Shown piece after piece: positions 25,238 to 36,100 of a stretch of DNA of 64,000 nt. Position 1 is the stretch's first letter; every line of letters starts with the position of its first letter. The notes beneath the pieces were generated by a model. It was not told the DNA's origin. It saw only the letters and a list, made by a program, of their open reading frames with translations, and searched no databases. The stretch comes from an uncultured Fluviicola sp. (GTDB lineage: Bacteria > Bacteroidota > Bacteroidia > Flavobacteriales > Crocinitomicaceae): the NCBI RefSeq assembly GCF_946478805.1, contig NZ_CAMLDC010000002.1, positions 62,001 through 126,000 on the forward strand, written 5' to 3'. A program made the translations under genes and the position numbers.

Positions 25238-27607
25238 ATGAATCGTTCTGCTGCCCTCCTTGGTTTTCGTTTGTTCCTGCTTTTCTGTGCGGGTTTGTTC
25301 AATACGGCAATCGCTCAAACGTCATTTCCATACGATACCCGGAGTGATAGTATTTCGATTGAGCATTACAACGTTCATTTGGATTTACGTGATTTCAGTA
25401 CGTTTATTTTGAAAGGGCATACGGAAATTTCGATAGAACCTTTGGTGAACAACATCACAGAAATCAAACTGGATTTAATGGGACCGAGTGTTGATAGTGT
25501 TCGCGATGCAAATGGAAATTTGCTTTCATTCACTGCGGCTCCACTTGGTTTCAAAGTCAATTTGGGCGGATCTTTCAATATCGGAGATTCCACTTCAATC
25601 GAAGTTTTCTATCACGGAACTACCGTTCAGGACCCAACTTTCGGCGGTTTTTACTTCAATTCCGCTTATGCTTACAATGTAGGAGTTTCACTGGATGATA
25701 TTCCTCATAATTATGGTAAAACCTGGTTTCCTTGCTTTGATAATTTCATTACGAGATCCACTTACGACCTGTTTGTGACTACGCTTCCGGCACACGATGC
25801 TGCTTGTGGAGGAGTTTTTCAATCAACTGTCATCAACCCGGACCTGTCGGAAACACATCACTGGAAAGTGTATCAGACGATTCCCTCCTACCTGATTTCA
25901 GTAGCGGTTTCGAATTATGTTTTTGTCAGCGATACATTCACCAATTATCAGAACAATCCTGTTCCGGTGAAACTGGCTGCACATGCTTCGGATACAACCC
26001 ACATGAAAAGCTCCTTTGCGAACCTGGAAAATGCATTTGATATTTTCGAGAGCAAATTCGGACCTTACCGTTGGGATCGCGTGGGTTATGTTTTGGTCCC
26101 GATGACTGCCGGTGCGATGGAACATGCCATGAACATTGCTTATCCTCAGGTTATTGCTGACGGGAGTTTAGCCTATCAGTCGATCATGGCACACGAATTA
26201 TCCCATCACTGGTGGGGAGACCTGGTAACATGCAGAACTGCTGAAGATATGTGGATCAACGAAGGAAGCGCCGCGTATTGCGAATATATCTTCAAAGAGA
26301 ATCTGACCAACCGGGCCGCTTATGAAACAGCTGTAAGAAACGAACACAAAGGCTTACTACAGACTTGTCATATCGATGACGGCGGTTATTGGCCACTTTC
26401 AGGAGTTCCGCAAGCGCATACTTATGGTAATACGACGTACCTGAAAGGCGCTGATGCCATTCACACGCTTAGAGGTTATTTGGGAGATTCCCTTTTCTTC
26501 AATGGCCTGTCTGAATTATTGGAGCAGAACCAGTTTTCGGATATCGATGCGATTGAATACCGGGACGACTTAAGTTCAATCACCGGGATGAACCTGGACA
26601 ATTTCTTCGCGGATTGGATTTTCCAGGGAGGCTGGCCACATATTTCAATCGATTCATTATCGGTTGTACAGAACGGAATTTTATATGATGTAACGGTTCA
26701 TTTGAAACAAAAATTGGTTGGAAGAACCAATTACAGCAACCAGGTTCCTGTGACGCTAACTTTACGTGACGACAGCTGGAATATCTATGAAACAACCATC
26801 CATTCTTCCGGAATGAACAATACCGTAACGGTAACGGTTCCCTTTCCTCCTTCCCTGGGTTATCTGAACAGGGACGAATTGATCTCGCATGCAGTTACCG
26901 CTACCTATTCAACCTTTACTACAACCGGAACAAAAAGTTTGACGCATTCCAATATGACCCTGCAAATCCAAAATATCACCGATTCCGCTTTCGTAGTGGT
27001 TGAACACAATTGGGCAGCTCCGGATCCGATTGTCCATTGGGAATTGGCGAACGTAATTTCTCCGCAACGTTACTGGCGCATTGACGGAATCTGGAATTCC
27101 GGGTTCAATACGAATGCAACGTTCCGTTATAGCGGGCAAACAACGGGTGGAAATGCTTACCTCGATCATTTATTGATCACCGGAAGCGAAGACAGCCTCA
27201 TTTTGCTTTACCGCCCGAACCGTTCAGTTGACTGGATTGAGTTCCCAACTTATACAAAAAGCTTTGGAAATGTGAATGATAAGACCGGATCATTGAATGC
27301 AACGAATATCCAAAAAGGAGAATACGCGTTTGGTTTGAAAGGACAGAACCTGGCATTGAATAAATTGGAGAAAAATGCAGACGTGATCCTATATCCGAAT
27401 CCGGCTACTCATTTTGTAACGGTTGAGACAGCAATCATTTCAGATCGCATTATTGTAAGTGATGTAATGGGAAAATTGGTGGATCAGCACCTGAAACCAG
27501 GGACAAAAACGGATTTCAACACTGCATCCTGGAAGAAAGGAACTTACTGGATTACAGGATACAACCAGGATAAACAAGTATTCCATAAATTATTGGTGGT
27601 GCAATAA
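25238..27607 (+). CDS. M1-family zinc aminopeptidase with T9SS type A sorting domain
   Basis: 789 residues. Signal peptide to about residue 27 (ends NTAIAQ). A gluzincin domain follows with AGAMEHAMN (the GAMEN-type exopeptidase motif) and HELSHHWWGD, zinc ligands His319, His323 and Glu342 in WINEGSA. The middle is strand-rich. Residues 700-789 (YPNPATHFVTVE ... ISDRIIVSDVMGKLVD) are a type A sorting domain. It should therefore be an extracellular or surface peptidase removing N-terminal residues from peptides. Followed by a secreted protein gene 46 bases downstream. Confidence 0.92.
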   Translation: MNRSAALLGFRLFLLFCAGLFNTAIAQTSFPYDTRSDSISIEHYNVHLDLRDFSTFILKGHTEISIEPLVNNITEIKLDLMGPSVDSVRDANGNLLSFTAAPLGFKVNLGGSFNIGDSTSIEVFYHGTTVQDPTFGGFYFNSAYAYNVGVSLDDIPHNYGKTWFPCFDNFITRSTYDLFVTTLPAHDAACGGVFQSTVINPDLSETHHWKVYQTIPSYLISVAVSNYVFVSDTFTNYQNNPVPVKLAAHASDTTHMKSSFANLENAFDIFESKFGPYRWDRVGYVLVPMTAGAMEHAMNIAYPQVIADGSLAYQSIMAHELSHHWWGDLVTCRTAEDMWINEGSAAYCEYIFKENLTNRAAYETAVRNEHKGLLQTCHIDDGGYWPLSGVPQAHTYGNTTYLKGADAIHTLRGYLGDSLFFNGLSELLEQNQFSDIDAIEYRDDLSSITGMNLDNFFADWIFQGGWPHISIDSLSVVQNGILYDVTVHLKQKLVGRTNYSNQVPVTLTLRDDSWNIYETTIHSSGMNNTVTVTVPFPPSLGYLNRDELISHAVTATYSTFTTTGTKSLTHSNMTLQIQNITDSAFVVVEHNWAAPDPIVHWELANVISPQRYWRIDGIWNSGFNTNATFRYSGQTTGGNAYLDHLLITGSEDSLILLYRPNRSVDWIEFPTYTKSFGNVNDKTGSLNATNIQKGEYAFGLKGQNLALNKLEKNADVILYPNPATHFVTVETAIISDRIIVSDVMGKLVDQHLKPGTKTDFNTASWKKGTYWITGYNQDKQVFHKLLVVQ

Positions 27608-27653
27608 ACCCGTCGTCAAATCAATCTTCGCAATTAGTAATAAAAAACCGAAC

Positions 27654-28574
27654 ATGAAACAAATCTGCTTTCTTCTTTTCTTTTTAACCGTCTTATCTGG
27701 CAATCCGTTATTCGCTCAGAACAAAGAAAACATTATCCAGGACATTCAGGTTCAAACTGATTTTGTAGAAAACGGAGTAAAAGGAATCCGTATTTCCGTA
27801 ACCTGCAATTATGGCGTACTTCGAAAAAAATATGACAGCGACAGTTTACTGGCACAGGCCTTAAATACAGCGCGATTCTCCTATTCATTGGTCATTTTTC
27901 AGGATAGTAACCAAGTAAAACAGGCCTTCGGATACCAAAGTGCATTCGGAAAAAGTGATTTCGTGGAATTGAAACTCAAATGCAATCCGCAATCCGAGTC
28001 TGAAATCACTCCTATATTCATCCCTTATGCCGCTTTGAAATTGAAGGAAGGAAAACAAAGCCTGACAATTTCAGCAGATCTGACCGGAAAAGATGGATTC
28101 AATGCCACTTACAGGCAAAATACCCGTTCTTCCGTTTTCACTTTCGATAAACCGATCACCAAAATCTTTGAATGTTCATTGGATTCATTGGTGGTAAAAC
28201 CATTCGACAACAACGGTCAGGCGTGGGATCACGAATTATTCGGAACGGATGCTCCCGATTTGGATTTCTCTATTAAAATGGGAGATTTGGAAGTGGGAAA
28301 TATTCATAAAGGAAACAACTATTTCATTTCTTTCCCCACAAAACCGCGCGTATTTCGTTTCCTGGTTTCCGAGAATGACGAAGTGACCATTTTCCTGACG
28401 GATATCGATGATGCTTTCCATGACCCGATTGCAAGTTGGCGTTTTAACACCACCAACATGAAAGAAGGAATGGTTTACGAGCAAAAAGAGGCCAAACAAA
28501 ACATGAAATCCTTCAGTTTCAAGTGCAAAGTCGGGAAAATCAAAGATCAAAAAGAAGTTGGTCCAAAAAAGTAA
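27654..28574 (+). CDS. Secreted protein of unknown function
   Basis: 306 residues with signal peptide (MKQICFLLFFLTVLSGNPLFAQ). Strand-rich with two similar halves of about 130 residues. The second half starts IFECSLDSLVVKPFDNNGQA and contains DLDFSIKMGDLEVG, reminiscent of C2-like or Ig-like folds. A short Lys-rich tail follows. No family recognised. Follows the M1 peptidase by 46 bases on the same strand, so they may be co-expressed. Confidence 0.7.
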   Translation: MKQICFLLFFLTVLSGNPLFAQNKENIIQDIQVQTDFVENGVKGIRISVTCNYGVLRKKYDSDSLLAQALNTARFSYSLVIFQDSNQVKQAFGYQSAFGKSDFVELKLKCNPQSESEITPIFIPYAALKLKEGKQSLTISADLTGKDGFNATYRQNTRSSVFTFDKPITKIFECSLDSLVVKPFDNNGQAWDHELFGTDAPDLDFSIKMGDLEVGNIHKGNNYFISFPTKPRVFRFLVSENDEVTIFLTDIDDAFHDPIASWRFNTTNMKEGMVYEQKEAKQNMKSFSFKCKVGKIKDQKEVGPKK

Positions 28575-28631
28575 ATCATAATAAACCGGTTGACCTGAAG
28601 TTTTCCGGGTATTTTGCTATTGACTAAATAC

Positions 28632-28678
28632 CGAATTCGTAATTCGTTCCGTCAACCGACGGACGTAATTCGTAATTA
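28632..28678 (+). repeat. ATTCGTAATT-type short repeat, copy 2
   Basis: AATTCGTAATTCG, then a CGTCAACCGACGG hairpin and ACGTAATTCGTAATTAT. Located about 40-85 bases upstream of the FAD protein start. Confidence 0.5.
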
Positions 28679-28714
28679 TACAATTATCTTAGCTGTTCAT
28701 ACTAAAACGACAAC

Positions 28715-30061
28715 ATGTCTTCAATGTCAAAACTATTCCTGGTACTTCTACTCACTTTCCAATCCCTTCATTCCTTTTCCCAAAACAAAGTTGCCATAAT
28801 CGGTGGTGGAATGGCAGGAGTTTCGGGGGCGCAATTCATTTCGGAATTTGACCCGAAAGCAGAAATCATCCTCTATGAGAAAGAAGCCAAATTGGGCGGG
28901 AATGCACAAACCATATCGGTGAAAAACAAGCAGGGAACATTGGTAAATGTAGATGCAGGCCCCCAATATTTTATCGAAGGGCCATGGAATGATTACATTG
29001 CTTTTCTGACAAAAACACTTGGATCGGATCCATACAAAAGCGAAACCCTGGATGCGAGTTTGCTGATCCAACAGGAAAAAGAACAAAAACCGGTCCTGGT
29101 TTCTCCACTGGGAATGAAACTACGGGGAGAGAAATTGGGGAAACTCCTGAAGTTTAAACGATTCAACAAGGAAGCTTACGACATTTATAAACACCCGGAT
29201 CAATGGAAAGGAATTACCGTTGAAACCTGGGTAAAAGGCTTGAAATTTGAAGAATCCTATAAAAAGGAGATCATCTACCCTTTCCTGGCTGCATCGCTTG
29301 GAACAAGTGTTTCTGGAATCAAGACGACTTCGGCTGTTGATATTGTGAAACTTTTCGCTTTCAGAAAACCCAAAGCCTCCAATCAATTCAAAGTCATGAC
29401 TGACGGAATGGGAACCTTGATTCAGCGGGTCGGTGAAAAGATGAACTCTGACCGCGTCACCATCAAATGCAATTCACCTGTAATTCGGGTGGTCCGGTCA
29501 AAAGAAAAATGGTTGGTGACTCACTTAAATAACGGTATCGAACAAACTGAATTGGTAGACTTTGTAATCTTCGCAACCCACGCAGACCAAACTGCTAAAC
29601 TCATCAAATCGGAACCCGGTTTGACTGAAGTATGCGAAAGTTTGAAGTACCTCACCTATTTTGAAGCGAGAATTGCATTACACACCGATTCCAGCTTTGT
29701 AAACACTGAAAAACCTTCCTTTCTGAACATCATCACAACCGATTCCAACGAATTGGTTTCAAGTACCATGAATCTGAGTATGATCTCGGACCGCCTGGAT
29801 GGAATTTATAAAAGCTGGGCAAGCACCGAAGCGATCGAACAATTGAAAAAATCGGGAAAACTCCTCCATGTAACCAGTTTTTGGCATCCATTGATCACCA
29901 CCGATTTTATCACCCAATTGGGAATTCTTCGCCAGCAAGTAGACCAATTCCCTTCCCTTTACTTATCCGGAGGTTGGTCGGAAGGATTGGAAACTCAGAA
30001 CAGTGCAGTTATTTCGGGAAAACATGCAGCTGAGAAATACAAAGCTTTTGTAGGAAAATAA
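28715..30061 (+). CDS. FAD-dependent amine-oxidase-like protein with N-terminal signal peptide
   Basis: 448 residues. Residues 1-22 (MSSMSKLFLVLLLTFQSLHS) look like a Sec signal, with no twin-arginine motif; the Met at 28724 may be the start. A Rossmann dinucleotide fold follows, KVAIIGGGMAGVSGAQF (GGGxxG) and YEKEAKLGGNAQTI, the amine oxidase/phytoene-desaturase-type opening. NAQT and VDAGPQYF fit the NAD(P)-binding/FAD subfamily often called prenylcysteine or amine oxidase. The C-terminus LYLSGGWSEGLETQNSAVIS is the typical closing FAD contact. Sec export of a flavoprotein is unusual. Substrate unknown. Confidence 0.8.
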   Translation: MSSMSKLFLVLLLTFQSLHSFSQNKVAIIGGGMAGVSGAQFISEFDPKAEIILYEKEAKLGGNAQTISVKNKQGTLVNVDAGPQYFIEGPWNDYIAFLTKTLGSDPYKSETLDASLLIQQEKEQKPVLVSPLGMKLRGEKLGKLLKFKRFNKEAYDIYKHPDQWKGITVETWVKGLKFEESYKKEIIYPFLAASLGTSVSGIKTTSAVDIVKLFAFRKPKASNQFKVMTDGMGTLIQRVGEKMNSDRVTIKCNSPVIRVVRSKEKWLVTHLNNGIEQTELVDFVIFATHADQTAKLIKSEPGLTEVCESLKYLTYFEARIALHTDSSFVNTEKPSFLNIITTDSNELVSSTMNLSMISDRLDGIYKSWASTEAIEQLKKSGKLLHVTSFWHPLITTDFITQLGILRQQVDQFPSLYLSGGWSEGLETQNSAVISGKHAAEKYKAFVGK

Positions 30062-30106
30062 CATTCACCACTTTTACCGAACGTAATTCCGCAATATTAC
30101 GTCCAA

Positions 30107-30145
30107 CAAAAAACCGCCTGCTTTCAAGGAAAACAGACGGTTAAT
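30107..30145 (-). terminator. Terminator of the giant SprB-repeat gene
   Basis: On the minus strand AACCGtCTG ... CAGgCGGTT followed by T5, directly after the stop of the 30187 gene. Confidence 0.75.
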
Positions 30146-30186
30146 AATTCTATATCGTTGTTACGAGTAAATAGTCTTGCATTTTT

Positions 30187-33100
30187 CTATTGCAATTTAT
30201 TCACGTGTCCGATGTACTTCTCATTCTTGTTTTTCAATCCGTCTTTCACATCGATTGTCCAGGTGTAAGTTCCATCCTTAACGAATTCACCATGATAAGT
30301 TCCATCCCATCCGAATTCAGGATCATGGGATTCGAAGACCACTTCACCCCAACGATTATAAATCATCAGGTTGTAATCTTCAATCAACCGGTCTTTTGAG
30401 AAAATAGGTTTGAATTGATTATTGAATTCATCCCCATCCGGCGTAAAAGTATTCGGAACCCAAACCAGGAAATCTCCATAGAACTTGATCGGTCTGCAAA
30501 TCGAGTCAGAACATCCGAACTCGGAAGTAACAATCAAGCAAACATTTACTGTTTCATCCGGATGAACTCCGTAGAACGTATGTGATGGATCCTCACTTGT
30601 GGAAGTTCCGTAAGCTGTTCCGAAAGTCCAGTCAAAGGTGCTTCCTCCGTAAGACAGGTTTGTAAACTGAACCGTATTCTCCAATTCTGTTGGCAATTGA
30701 GGCGAGTAAGTATAGTTTGCAACCGGATTGTCGTAAACACATACTGCTGAACTGAAGTTTCCTGTCACCGGACAACCATCTGTCGTATTCGCTGTAAATG
30801 TGACATCATAACATCCCGGATTTGTAAATGTCGCATTCAAACTTCCGCAACCATTGAATGTCTGTCCATCAGAGAAAGTCCAGGTACAATTTTGAAGGTT
30901 TGTAATTGCCAAATCATTGGAAAAATTGATGGTCAAAGGGCTACATCCGTTTTGGGCATCCGTAACAAACTGAGCTGTCGGAACAGAATAGAAATCAACC
31001 TGAACGTTTGTATCAACCGTAACACAAACGTCCGAAACACTTACACTGTAAAGTGTTGGAGCTATCGGTGTCACAGTTACCTGGTTCAAAGTGTCATTTG
31101 GAGAAGTACTCCATTGGTATGAATAAGTCGGAGCTCCATCTGTCACATTCACTTGTAGAACGATATTACTTCCACCACAAATCGATGTATCACCGGTCAT
31201 ATTGAATGCCAGGATAGGCAACATAGTCAAGTTAACAGAATTTGGTGCCGCTGTTGTACAACCATTTTGATCAGCAACAGAAACCGTATACGTCCCAGGT
31301 GTCAATTGAATTACATCTTGCGTTTGTCCCACAAATCCATTGCTCCACGTATACGTGTATGGCGCTGTTCCTCCAAATGCAATTGCATAAAGTGGAATCG
31401 TATCTCCTGTACACATCAAACTATCCACTGTTGAAAATAACTGAACCGGAAGGGGCTGATCGATTTGAACAGAACTCACTGCAACACAACCCGCAGCATT
31501 TGTTGCTTTTATCTGATAAGCTTGTGCACATAAGGATCCCAGTGTATTTGAAGGGCCAAATGTTGCTCCGTTATCAAAACTGTAAGAAACAGCTCCGGGC
31601 GCATATATGGTAGCATTCCCATCACAGAAAGTATTACAAGATACGTTTGTATGACCAACCGAATCAATTACAAATTCCGCAGGATCTGTAATTACATATG
31701 TCGTATCGAAAGAACAGTTATTTGCATCCGTAATTTTTAAGATATAAGTTCCGTCACATAAATTGGAGTTTGTAGCAGAACCTCCCGACACTCCATCCCA
31801 ATAGTAGGCGTAATTGAGTGTTCCTCCGGTAGCGTTTGCAACTGCGGAACCGTTGCAGGATGCGAAACAAGTCGGATTAGTTAAATTCAATGTTGCTGTT
31901 AACAAACCGGGTTGTGTCAATGTCTGAGTACCTGTAGCAATACAGTTATTCGTATCACGGACAACTAAATTGTAATTGCCGGCCGCTAACACCTGAGCAG
32001 TATTTGCAAAGACGAAAGTACCTCCGTTATCATATGAATATTGGTAAGGAGCTGTACCACCAAGAACTGTAACATCAATGGATCCTGAACTGTTCTGGAA
32101 ACAAGTAAGATTCGTCCCGATTGAAGTGAATGTCAATGTATCCGGTTGATCGATTGTTATGCTTAATGTATCCGTACATGCATTCACATCGGAAATAACC
32201 ACATCATATGTTCCTGCACACAATCCGTTAAAGATACTATCCGATTGGGTCACTCCATTTATCTCAAAAGTCAATGCTCCGGTTCCACCCGTTCCGGTAA
32301 CATGTGCACTCGCATCACAAATACTATAACAAGTAGGTTCAGTAATATACACTCCCGAAATTACCGGTGAAGCCATGTTAAGAATAGTCACAATGGAGTC
32401 AACACTACATCCGTTTGCATCCTCTGCTTCCAACGGATAATCATTCGCAAGCAATCCTGTAAATACATTGCCTGGTGTGAAAGTCGTTCCGTTATCGATA
32501 CTGTAATTGTAAGGCATTGTTCCTCCTGCCAGACTCATATCAATCTGGCCATTTGCATTTCCACAAGTGGACGGAGTAAGTGTTACGGTTAAGGCAACTC
32601 CAGCAGGTGAACCGATCATTGAATTTGCGGTATCCGAACAGTTATTATAATCCGTTATGATCAGGTCATAAGTCCCCGCACATAAGTTATTGAACAATCC
32701 GTTCACATTGAAGATGATTCCACCGTCAACACTGAACATATAATTTGGCGTTCCACCGTTTCCATTTCCGGTAATGGTACCATCACATGCATTATTACAA
32801 AGCACATTCGTTGCAACAGCTCCTGCCACCAGTGGAGTTGGTTCTGTCAGTGTAATTGTTGTGTCCTGAAGACAGCCTGCCTGATCCATTACAACCACAT
32901 TGTAAGTCTGAGCCGTCAGACTGACGAATGAGCTCGAAGCCACAAAGTTTGCTCCATTGTCAATCGAATACTGAAATCCGCCGTTCCCTCCAGTCGCACC
33001 CAATTGAATGAATCCGGTGCTGTTTTGGAAACAAGTTAAATCTACTTTATTGTTTGAAATTTCAATTGGAAGTGTTTGATCAATATCAACATGTCCAACC

Positions 33101-36100
33101 TCCATACAGCCATTGTTGTCCATTACCATCAGGTCATATCCACCGACCGGCAAATTTGAATAAAGCGTTGGGATATCGAACGTCCCTCCGGCATCGATAC
33201 TATATGAATAAGGCGCTGTTCCTCCTAAGGTATTTGTAAATTCAATCGCACCCGTTGAACCTCCGTTACACGCAACATTGGTTACGATCGGATCAAAAGT
33301 GATCGGATCCGGCTGATTCAGATTCAATGGAATAGTAAACACACAGAATCCACCATCGTATATTGTCACAATGTGACTTCCCTCATCTAAAGTTCCGAAA
33401 AAACCGCTGGATTGGGTAATCCCGGAATTATCCAATTCAAATGTAATTGGATTTGCCCCGTTCACATTTGTCACCTCCACAGTTCCATCAGATGAGCCAA
33501 AGCACAACGGGTCTGATTGCGTAATCAAAATACCATCCATTTCAACGTCGTTCACACCAAAAAAGACATGCTGCTGGCATCCGATATTATCTACAGCAAC
33601 GACATCGTAAGCACCCGCAAATAAATTTGGGAAATCACCCGATGCTTGCAACGGACCTCCATTCAATGAATAATTAAAACCAGGATTCGGACCGGTTGCA
33701 GTTACCACCAATTCCCCGTTGTTGAATCCACAATTGGACTCTGTCATGGAGATTGTATCGATTTGAATTGCGGGAGGATCCACTAAAACCGGATTCACTT
33801 CAATGTTACAACCATGGGAATCCGTAATTTCTACGTCTTGGGTACCTGCACAAACATTCAAAATTACATTTGAAGTTTGAGTAGTACCGCCATTTAAACT
33901 GTAAGAATAAGAAGGTGTACCACCTGAAGGAGTAACAGTTACAGTACCGTCACATGAACCATTACAAATCGGGTTCGTTGTAACGAATGTAGCAGATAAC
34001 GGTGCAGGTTGTGTAATTGTAACCGTTGAGTTAGTCAAACATCCTTTCGAATCTCTTACAACCAGATCAACGTTACCTGCACATAGGTTCGTGATCGGAT
34101 TCGCCAATGTGAAAGTCAGTCCATTATCATGAGAGAAATCATATGGTGCAGTTCCTCCGGCCGGAGTTATTTGGATTTGTGCATCACAAACACCATTACA
34201 AGATGCATTGGTAATTGCTGTTGTATAAGTAAGCTGTGTAGGTTGAACAATTATAACCGGAACCGTTGCGATACAACCATTTGCATCTGTTACGGATGCA
34301 GTGTAGGATCCTGCAGCCAAATTGTTAAATAAATTGGATGCCTGGTTCGTTGGTCCGGGTGACAATGAATAAGTATAAGGTGAAGTTCCACCTGTAATTC
34401 CAATAATAACAGAACCATTAAATCCACCAAAACAACTCACCGGTTGCTGACTTAAAATAGAAGCCGTTGGAGTAACTGTTGAATTTACCGTAACCGATAA
34501 GTTATTTGTACATCCATTCGCATCTGTAACAATCACATTATAAACTCCCGGAGCCAAATTTGTAAATGTTCCGGAAGCATGGCTCACAGCACCTACCGTA
34601 TACGTATAAGAAGCTGTTCCACCCGAAGCGCTTACCGTCAATGAACCGTTATTGGCACCACAAGTTGCAGAAACGGTGGAAACCAATGACAAATTAAGCG
34701 GTGTGGGTTCGGTAATCGTAGTATTTGCAGTAATCGTACAGCCATTTGCATCTGTCACCAAAACCGAATAAGCTCCGTCACATAAAGCACTGTAGTTATT
34801 GGACGCCTGATTTGTGGCTCCATTTAAACTGTATTGATAAGCGGGTGTACCGCCCGAAGCGTTTACTGTTATCGTACCGTTGCATAAGTTGTTACAAGTA
34901 GCATTTGTTTTCACTATTGCCGCTACCAAAGGAGTCGGAGCTGTAAGAGTTGTATTTGCAGTTGCAATACATGTATTTGCATCCGTAACGGTTACGGAAT
35001 AATTCCCCACACACAATCCGGAAAGATTTGGAGTTGTTGCTCCGTTGCTCCATAAATAGGAATATGGTGCTGTAGTATTTGTAGTGAAATTCAATGTAAT
35101 TGTCCCGTTACAAGGTGTGGCGCACGATAAATTGGTTCCAACCAAAGTAACAACCGGATTCGGATTAACTACAACCGCAACTAAAAAAGTATCAGCACAG
35201 CCTCCGGGTGTTGTATAAATTACTTGATAATTTCCCGTATGAGTCAATGCCGCACTTGCAATTGTCGGATTTGCTGCTGTGGAAGTATATCCATTTGGAC
35301 CGGTCCATGCAAATGTCCCTCCAGGCGTTGAAACAACCGATGTGAAATTAATTGCATTTCCGACACAAACAGGAGTATTTACAGTTGCAGTAATGTCAGT
35401 AACAGTATAAGTTATAAATGTACTCGGAATAGTTCCTGTTTCACCGGTTCCACCATTTGTGGCACCATTTTCAACAAATTCAGTCAATGAAGTTGATAGG
35501 GTAGTCCCGCTTACTCCACCTGCAATATTTTGAGTCGGAGCTCCGGAAGTTATCGCAATGTAACCTCCACCGCCTCCACCGCCCGGACCTTCACTTTCGG
35601 ATCCAAGAGGACCTTGATCTCCTCCTTTTCCACCTACAGCATTCAATGACAGTGAATTGGCAACCGCTCCTTTAATGATAACAGTTCCACCACCACCACC
35701 ACCGGCAGGAGCATCATTTGCCGCACCATTACCGCTTGCAATTTGATTGACAGCCGCTCCACCTTCAGCACGGATGCTTCCTGAACCGGTCACATTAGGA
35801 GCAATCAGATAAACAATTCCACCTCCACTTCCTCCGGGAGCATTTGAGCCGTTATTCGAGTCTCCGGCTCCACCACCTCCACCGAAAAAAATACGTGTTT
35901 GCGGTGCAATTGTCAAAGGTCTTCCACCATATCCACCAATGGGATCTCGTTGATCACCTCCCCAGCTTGCTGCACTAGGAGCAAGCACTAAAGCATTCTG
36001 GTTACTTGAAGCATAAGAATATCCTCCACGACCACCACCTGACGAAGTTGTCAGTACATTTCCATTTGCAATCACATAAGGATCCAATAACCATGCAGCT

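Noticed and set aside
31500..35200. DNA repeats within the giant gene considered as a separate repeat array
   Set aside because: They are coding SprB repeats in one continuous frame.
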